DNA of 10,419 bases from contig JAMCZP010000136.1 in assembly GCA_023485185.1 (NCBI GenBank), positions 790 through 11,208 on the forward strand. Direction: 5' to 3'. This document shows, in pieces, positions 6,817 through 10,419 of this stretch. Numbering within the stretch: position 1 is the first letter of the stretch; each line of letters opens with the position of its first letter. The stretch is from Gammaproteobacteria bacterium. GTDB taxonomy: Bacteria > Pseudomonadota > Gammaproteobacteria > Pseudomonadales > Halomonadaceae. The translations under genes and the position numbers were made by a program. The notes beneath the pieces were generated by a model that saw nothing but the letters and a program-made list of their open reading frames with translations, was not told the DNA's origin and made no database searches.

Positions 6817-6849
6817 ACAGTTTGTAAGTGGGACGACATTACAAACCGT
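6817..6849. promoter_or_regulatory. Inverted repeat upstream of the copper-protein gene, candidate operator
   Basis: ACAGTTTGTAA (6817-6827) and TTACAAACCGT (6839-6849) are inverted copies matching at 10 of 11 positions with an 11-nt spacer. The element lies 32-64 nt upstream of the start codon. It could be a regulator-binding site or a leader hairpin. It does not match a sequence I can name for copper regulators. Confidence 0.45.
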
Positions 6850-6946
6850 ACGTTGAGCTCCCATTGATCTCAATCCTGAGGATCTCGTATAAAAGAGTAG
6901 AACAGCCAGCTTTCAGCACAAGCGCAGCAAGCGACCCTATTAAAGT

Positions 6947-7417
6947 TTAGCGTTCCAACCCTAGCCGCTGATGCCACTCGGCAAGGCTTTCATCGGGGTA
7001 TTCGTCGAAGCATTTATCTTGGAACTGTCCATTAACCTCGACCCAGTCGGCCCGGCTTCCCAACATCATGTGCGTTCGCTTGGGCGGTGTAGGTAAAGGA
7101 GTATCAATCGCTGAAGCGAAGGGATGCACCAGCTCAGGCCAATCGGGGTCGTAAACCCACAATGAGGTGGCGCAGTGCTTGCAGAAATGCCGTTCTCCCG
7201 TGCTTTGCACGCCGTTGATGACCGCGCGATAGACGGAGATGTGCTCATCTCCACTTACGTTGAGCGTTTTGCTTTCTCCACTTAGGTTGATAGCGTAACC
7301 TCCCCCACCAGCCGTTTTACGGCATACAGAGCAGTAACAGCGATTGAAAGGATAGGGGTGATGTGACGTCACACTAAACGTCACTGCCTGGCAGTGGCAT
7401 GATCCTTTTAGCAGCAT
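6947..7417 (-). CDS. GFA-family zinc-binding protein
   Basis: The 156-residue protein has the cysteine pattern of the GFA (glutathione-dependent formaldehyde-activating, CENP-V/GFA) family: GSCHC (C7, C9), CYCSVC (C27, C29, C32) and CKHC (C79, C82), followed by ATSLW. These cysteines bind zinc in solved family members. The founding member was described as joining formaldehyde with glutathione, but most paralogues have no shown activity and the annotation of S-(hydroxymethyl)glutathione synthase should not be transferred. GGAGGT (7422-7427) lies 4 nt before the ATG. It is on the same strand as the copper-protein gene, 161 nt upstream of that gene's start, and no shared role is evident. No transmembrane segment or signal peptide is seen. 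Confidence 0.88.
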   Translation of the reverse strand: MLLKGSCHCQAVTFSVTSHHPYPFNRCYCSVCRKTAGGGGYAINLSGESKTLNVSGDEHISVYRAVINGVQSTGERHFCKHCATSLWVYDPDWPELVHPFASAIDTPLPTPPKRTHMMLGSRADWVEVNGQFQDKCFDEYPDESLAEWHQRLGLER

Positions 7418-7438
7418 AGTTACCTCCGTTTGCAGCGT

Positions 7439-7666
7439 TTAATCACAAATGCCCGTTAGAGAGCACCAGAGCGCCACTTTTGGGTACTCTTTTACTATAG
7501 CCCTACAAGCGTTAAGCCATCGCACTAAACCAGAATCAACGTTCACCATGCCGAGCTTTTGAATCACATCGGTGGCAATCTTGAATGACAAGAAGACAAA
7601 TCCTCGCCAAAACAGCCTCCATTTGGAACTGAATAATTTTGTTCTGAAAGCCATCCTCTTTGCCAA
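7439..7666 (-). CDS. Unidentified small ORF, 75 codons, doubtful
   Basis: This frame starts with TTG at 7666 (a GAGG lies about 5 nt upstream) or ATG at 7654 and ends 21 nt before the GFA gene start. The product is basic at its N-terminus with an aromatic, hydrophobic stretch (LFWRGFVFLSFK, about residues 18-29), and I recognise no family. The region is between two real genes and has no better frame. It may be a small real protein, a remnant of a decayed gene, or chance. A search with the translated sequence against close relatives would decide. Confidence 0.25.
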   Translation of the reverse strand: MAKRMAFRTKLFSSKWRLFWRGFVFLSFKIATDVIQKLGMVNVDSGLVRWLNACRAIVKEYPKVALWCSLTGICD

Positions 7667-7709
7667 AGTGCCTCAAGATGAGTATCGCTCTCGGCTAAAT
7701 ACCAAAAAA

Positions 7710-7725
7710 ACGATATAGATATCGT
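7710..7725. repeat. Short perfect palindrome upstream of cysB
   Basis: ACGATAT-AG-ATATCGT has 7-bp arms around a 2-nt centre. It lies just upstream of the candidate cysB -10 element, where a -35 element would be expected but is not recognisable, so it could be a regulator-binding site. Confidence 0.4.
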
Positions 7726-7729
7726 AAAA

Positions 7730-7735
7730 TATAAT
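7730..7735 (+). promoter_or_regulatory. cysB: Candidate -10 element of cysB
   Basis: A full consensus TATAAT occurs 73 nt before the cysB start codon. No consensus -35 lies 16-18 nt upstream (the sequence there is an A-run). The promoter may depend on a regulator or on another -10 further downstream in this AT-rich stretch. Confidence 0.4.
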
Positions 7736-7739
7736 TATG

Positions 7740-7763
7740 GAATAAAAAATATTTTTAATATTC
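7740..7763. promoter_or_regulatory. Candidate CysB autoregulatory site
   Basis: GAATAAAAA (7740-7748) and TATTC (7759-7763) form an AT-rich dyad directly downstream of the candidate -10 element. The same nine bases form one arm of the inverted repeat upstream of sbp. CysB represses its own gene in enteric bacteria, so a site here would make sense. The assignment is inference. Confidence 0.35.
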
Positions 7764-7808
7764 TTTTTGTGAATATCAAATATTGCCAAGGGATCGATAC
7801 CGCTCGCT

Positions 7809-8741
7809 ATGAATATTCAGCAACTGCGCATCGTACGCGAGACAGTGCGTCAGCACTTTAATCTTACTGAGGCCTCTAACGCGCTTTACACCTCTCAATC
7901 GGGAGCAAGTAAGCACATTCGCGATTTGGAAGAAGAGCTTGGCGTAGAGCTCTTTGAACGGCGAGGCAAACGCATTCTGGGCCTAACTGTGGCAGGCAGC
8001 ACACTGATCGACTGCATTGAGCGTATTTTGCTGGATGTCGAAAATCTTAAGCGTTCTGCGCATCAGTTGACCCATGAAGATCAAGGCAGTTTAGCGATTG
8101 CCACTACCCATACTCAGGCACGCTATGCGCTACCGCCGATTATTGCGCGCTTTAAGCAGGCTTTTCCCAAGGTTCATTTAGAGCTTCATCAGTGCAGCCC
8201 TGAAGAAATTGTCTCAATGCTGAAAGCGGGCAAAGTGGATATCGGCATTGCCACCGAAGCGCTGAATGAAGAGGGCCAGCTATTTGCCTGCTTCCCTTTT
8301 TACCATTGGTACCATGGCGTGGTGGTGCCAGAAGAGCACCCGCTTAATGACGGTTCCCCACTGACGCTTGAGCGCATCACTCAGCACCCTATCGTGACTT
8401 ATCACGAAGGGTTTACCGGCCGTGCTCGTATCGACACAGCATTTTCTGCTGCCGATGTCTACCCCGATATAGTGCTCACTGCACTTGATGCGGATGTCAT
8501 CAAAACCTATGTCGAGCTGGGCATGGGCGTTGGCTTGATCGCCTCAATGGCTTATCACGAGCAGCGTGACCAAGGGCTTAAGCTACTAGATGCCAGCAGC
8601 CTATTTCCCCGCAACACCACTTATCTTGCGCTACGACGCGGTCACTTTCTGCGTGGCTATGCCTACCAGTTTTTAAAACTTTGCCGTGAAAACCTGGATG
8701 AAGACACCGTTCAGCGTGTGTTAGCAGGTCGCCCAGACTAG
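7809..8741 (+). CDS. cysB: LysR-type sulfur regulator CysB
   Basis: The 310-residue protein aligns along its length with enterobacterial CysB and Cbl. The N-terminal winged helix-turn-helix spans residues about 1-60 (MNIQQLR, then TEASNALYTSQSGASKHI). The effector domain holds the CysB/Cbl hallmark TTHTQARYALP (99-109), with T100, T102 and Q103 at the positions that contact sulfate in CysB, ATEA with T149, GFTGR (201-205) and DADVIKTYVELGMGVG. CysB activates sulfate uptake and cysteine synthesis genes in response to N-acetylserine. The start matches CysB (MKLQQLR), though no good ribosome binding site precedes it. It is 14 residues shorter than the 324-residue E. coli protein, missing the C-terminal tail. 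The sulfate-transport genes follow on the same strand after 249 nt and are likely its targets. Cbl is the main alternative. Confidence 0.93.
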   Translation: MNIQQLRIVRETVRQHFNLTEASNALYTSQSGASKHIRDLEEELGVELFERRGKRILGLTVAGSTLIDCIERILLDVENLKRSAHQLTHEDQGSLAIATTHTQARYALPPIIARFKQAFPKVHLELHQCSPEEIVSMLKAGKVDIGIATEALNEEGQLFACFPFYHWYHGVVVPEEHPLNDGSPLTLERITQHPIVTYHEGFTGRARIDTAFSAADVYPDIVLTALDADVIKTYVELGMGVGLIASMAYHEQRDQGLKLLDASSLFPRNTTYLALRRGHFLRGYAYQFLKLCRENLDEDTVQRVLAGRPD

Positions 8742-8825
8742 CGTCTTACCAAGTCCCCTTCTTGCTAACCTCTTTTTGCTAATTTCTTTTTCTCAGTTTT
8801 TTTCGATTTATCCAATACATAGCTG

Positions 8826-8852
8826 ACGGGCAGGTGGCCTTCACCTGTCCGT
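8826..8852 (+). terminator. Hairpin after cysB, probable terminator
   Basis: ACGGGCAGGTG (8826-8836) pairs with CACCTGTCCGT (8842-8852) around a 5-nt loop GCCTT, with one G-U pair. The following TATTGTTCTGTTT is only moderately T-rich. It sits 85 nt after the cysB stop and before the sbp promoter region, as a cysB terminator would. Confidence 0.65.
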
Positions 8853-8906
8853 TATTGTTCTGTTTGGCAGGAAAACACTAATCATAAAAAGATATAAGCA
8901 ATCCGT

Positions 8907-8932
8907 TTTTTATTCGTTAATTAGAATAAAAA
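8907..8932. promoter_or_regulatory. Inverted repeat upstream of sbp, candidate CysB site
   Basis: TTTTTATTC (8907-8915) and GAATAAAAA (8924-8932) are perfect 9-bp inverted arms with an 8-nt spacer GTTAATTA. It lies 58-84 nt before the sbp start codon, near where an activator of this operon would bind, and GAATAAAAA is repeated upstream of cysB. Known CysB sites are AT-rich, but identity is inference. Confidence 0.5.
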
Positions 8933-8990
8933 CAGTCATTAGGCTGTGTCCATCTACCCAACAAGCGATTATTTGACTGGAGCAGCCCCT

Positions 8991-10058
8991 ATGCAAACTA
9001 TTCACTCTTCCAATACTTGGCAGCTTTCCAAACTCACCGCCGCCATTCTTCTCGGCGGTGCCTTACTCACTGGTGCGCTTACACTTAGCACACCCGCGCA
9101 AGCTCAAAGCGATCGCGTTGAGTTACTCAACGTCTCTTACGACCCCACCCGTGAGTTCTATCGCGAGTACAACGATTTATTCAATACGTATTGGCAAACC
9201 GAGCACGACCAGACTGTCACGGTTCGCCAATCCCACGGCGGCTCAGGCTCACAAGGCCGTGCCATTATTGATGGTATTGATGCAGATGTTGCCACGCTTG
9301 CGCTAGCTTACGATATAGACGCCCTTCATGACCGCGCAGACCTGATTCCTCAGGATTGGCAATCCCGTCTACCTAACAACAGTTCTCCCTACACCTCTAC
9401 CATTGTGTTGCTAGTACGTGATGGCAATCCAAAGAACATTCAAGATTGGGATGATTTAGCGCGTGAAGACGTTGAAGTCATTACCCCTAATCCGAAAACC
9501 TCAGGCGGTGCACGCTGGAACTTCCTGGCGCTATGGGGTTATGGATTAGAGCAGTTCGATGGTGATGAAGAACAGACTTATGAGTTCGTTCGCCAAGTTT
9601 ACGAAAACGTTCCCGTACTGGATCCAGGTGCCCGTGGCGCGACTAACACCTTCGTACAACGTCGTTTGGGTGACGTTTTCATCGCATGGGAAAACGAGGC
9701 CATTCTATCTGTAGAGCAGTTGGGCGCAGGTGATTACGAAATTATCGTGCCATCGTTAAGTATTTTGGCAGAACCACCTGTCACCATCATTGATACCAAT
9801 GTGGACCGAAAGGGCACGCGAGAAGTCGCTGAGGCCTATTTGGAACATCTCTATTCTGATGAAGCGCAGCACTTAGCGGCTAAACATTATTATCGCCCTA
9901 GCAATCAGGAAATTTTGGCCGAGTACAGCGAAGAATTCCCAGGGTTAGACCTTTTCACGATTGATGACGTCTTTGGTGGCTGGCAAGAAGCCCAACCACG
10001 CTTCTTTAACGATGGCGGTGTCTTCGACGACATTCTTGAAGCGATCAACACCCAGTAA
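8991..10058 (+). CDS. sbp: Periplasmic sulfate-binding protein Sbp
   Basis: The 355-residue precursor binds sulfate in the periplasm and delivers it to the CysTWA ABC transporter. It closely resembles E. coli Sbp: NVSYDPTREFY (47-57), QSHGGSGSQ (80-88) in the sulfate-binding pocket, LALAYDIDAL, PNPKTSGGARW (166-176), PGARGATNTF (212-221), FIAWENEA and FTIDDVFGGW. The signal peptide has a hydrophobic core at about 15-30 and a signal peptidase I site AQA-QS after residue 38. ATG 8991 is preferred to an in-frame GTG at 8946 because GGAG (8979-8982) lies 8 nt before it and the signal peptide then has normal length. Between the gene and cysT lies a hairpin. Expression is probably driven by CysB under sulfate limitation. 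Thiosulfate-binding CysP is a less likely alternative. Confidence 0.95.
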   Translation: MQTIHSSNTWQLSKLTAAILLGGALLTGALTLSTPAQAQSDRVELLNVSYDPTREFYREYNDLFNTYWQTEHDQTVTVRQSHGGSGSQGRAIIDGIDADVATLALAYDIDALHDRADLIPQDWQSRLPNNSSPYTSTIVLLVRDGNPKNIQDWDDLAREDVEVITPNPKTSGGARWNFLALWGYGLEQFDGDEEQTYEFVRQVYENVPVLDPGARGATNTFVQRRLGDVFIAWENEAILSVEQLGAGDYEIIVPSLSILAEPPVTIIDTNVDRKGTREVAEAYLEHLYSDEAQHLAAKHYYRPSNQEILAEYSEEFPGLDLFTIDDVFGGWQEAQPRFFNDGGVFDDILEAINTQ

Positions 10059-10074
10059 TCGAGTTTGACCAACC

Positions 10075-10104
10075 TGCCAGGGGGCTTACACCTCCTGGCA
10101 TTTT
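10075..10104 (+). terminator. Hairpin between sbp and cysT, possible partial terminator
   Basis: TGCCAGGGGG (10075-10084) pairs with CCTCCTGGCA (10091-10100), with one G-U pair, around a 6-nt loop CTTACA, followed by TTTTA. It lies in the 60-nt gap between the binding-protein and permease genes. It may stop part of the transcripts or protect the sbp mRNA 3' end, giving more binding protein than permease. Confidence 0.6.
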
Positions 10105-10118
10105 AGTGGGAAGCCTAT

Positions 10119-10419
10119 ATGTCGATCACCGTAGTTAAACGCCGGGTCATACCCGGGTTCGGTCTTACCATGGGGTTCACCCTGCTTTACATGGGCCTGG
10201 TGTTTCTGATCCCCGTGGGGGCCTTTTTGTTATACACCACCACCATGAGTTGGGAGACATTTTGGAATGCGATTAGCCAGCGGCAGGTGGTGACCTCCTA
10301 CAAGCTATCGTTTGGTGGTTCGTTAATTGCAGCAACCATCAATCTGGTCTTTGGCGCATTGGTTGCCTGGGTACTGGTTCGCTACCGGTTTCCAGGTAAG
10401 CGCTTTGTGGATGCGCTGG
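10119..10419 (+). CDS. cysT: Sulfate ABC transporter permease CysT (CysU), 5' part only
   Basis: Translation from ATG 10119 gives 100 codons that run off the right edge without a stop. The sequence matches the N-terminus of CysT/CysU: VIPGFGLTMGFTLLYMGLVFLIPVGAFLL is compressed here to the visible PGFGLTMG block plus a first membrane segment (residues about 16-39), then MSWETFW (43-49), QVVTSYKLSF (57-66), a second membrane segment and WVLVRYRFPGKR (84-95), a family hallmark. CysT is an inner-membrane permease that pairs with CysW and the ATPase CysA to import sulfate bound by Sbp. It follows sbp after 60 nt holding a hairpin, with only a weak GGGA-type ribosome binding site. The full-length family protein is about 275 residues, so about a third is visible. 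Confidence 0.93.
   Translation, partial: MSITVVKRRVIPGFGLTMGFTLLYMGLVFLIPVGAFLLYTTTMSWETFWNAISQRQVVTSYKLSFGGSLIAATINLVFGALVAWVLVRYRFPGKRFVDAL

Noticed and set aside
6786..6839. Longer copper-protein form starting at ATG 6839
   Set aside because: A perfect AAGGAGG lies inside the extra segment and points to ATG 6785; the added 18 residues are not typical of the family and overlap the inverted repeat.
7361..7373. TGACGTCA palindrome
   Set aside because: Short, inside the GFA coding sequence, and expected by chance.
7382..7396. Palindrome CACTGCC-T-GGCAGTG near the start of the GFA gene
   Set aside because: It lies inside codons 8-12 of a conserved coding region, including zinc ligand C9, so coding constraint explains it well enough.
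8946..8990. Longer Sbp form starting at GTG 8946
   Set aside because: ATG 8991 has a well-placed GGAG and gives a normal signal peptide; the GTG has no ribosome binding site and would add 15 residues before the signal peptide.
1..10419. CRISPR arrays, insertion sequences, tRNA, rRNA or phage genes
   Set aside because: No regularly spaced repeats, transposase motifs, terminal repeats or tRNA-like folds were seen on either strand.

Overview
The window looks like chromosomal DNA of a gammaproteobacterium, most likely Halomonas or a close relative. The reasons are a GC content in the mid-50s by eye, a CysB and Sbp/CysT pair very close to the enterobacterial proteins, and the gene families in the left half. 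This assignment is inference from protein resemblance only.

Left region (1-6301): a probable biosynthetic cluster of pterin or pyrimidine type. On the minus strand, read from right to left, are a medium-chain dehydrogenase/reductase lacking zinc ligands (4204-5223), a 6-pyruvoyl-tetrahydropterin-synthase-like protein lacking the usual catalytic residues (3778-4176), a GT4 glycosyltransferase fused to a SAM methyltransferase (1817-3781), and a flippase-like membrane protein of the LPG-synthase TM family (from 1812 leftward). Spacing is 27 nt, a 4-nt ATGA overlap and 4 nt, so they are almost certainly one operon. A stand-alone RibD-type reductase (1-855) converges on them from the left. A CDP-alcohol phosphatidyltransferase (5582-6301) diverges on the right across a 358-nt regulatory region. 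Together they suggest a GTP-derived pyrimidine or pterin that is reduced, glycosylated, methylated and possibly lipid-anchored or moved across the membrane. The product is unknown to me.

The flippase gene has no stop codon in the window. Its frame stays open, antisense and in register, through the whole RibD gene, so its 3' end cannot be placed.

Middle region (6302-7666): single minus-strand genes. These are a 109-aa protein with 19 cysteines of the cytosolic copper-storage (Csp/four-helix bundle) type, with a strong terminator and an inverted repeat in its leader; a GFA-family zinc protein; and a weak 75-codon ORF that I cannot identify.

Right region (7809-10419): sulfate assimilation on the plus strand. 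It holds cysB (LysR regulator), sbp (periplasmic sulfate-binding protein) and the first 100 codons of cysT (sulfate permease), which runs off the window. AT-rich inverted repeats sharing GAATAAAAA lie upstream of both cysB and sbp and are candidate CysB sites. A hairpin sits between sbp and cysT.
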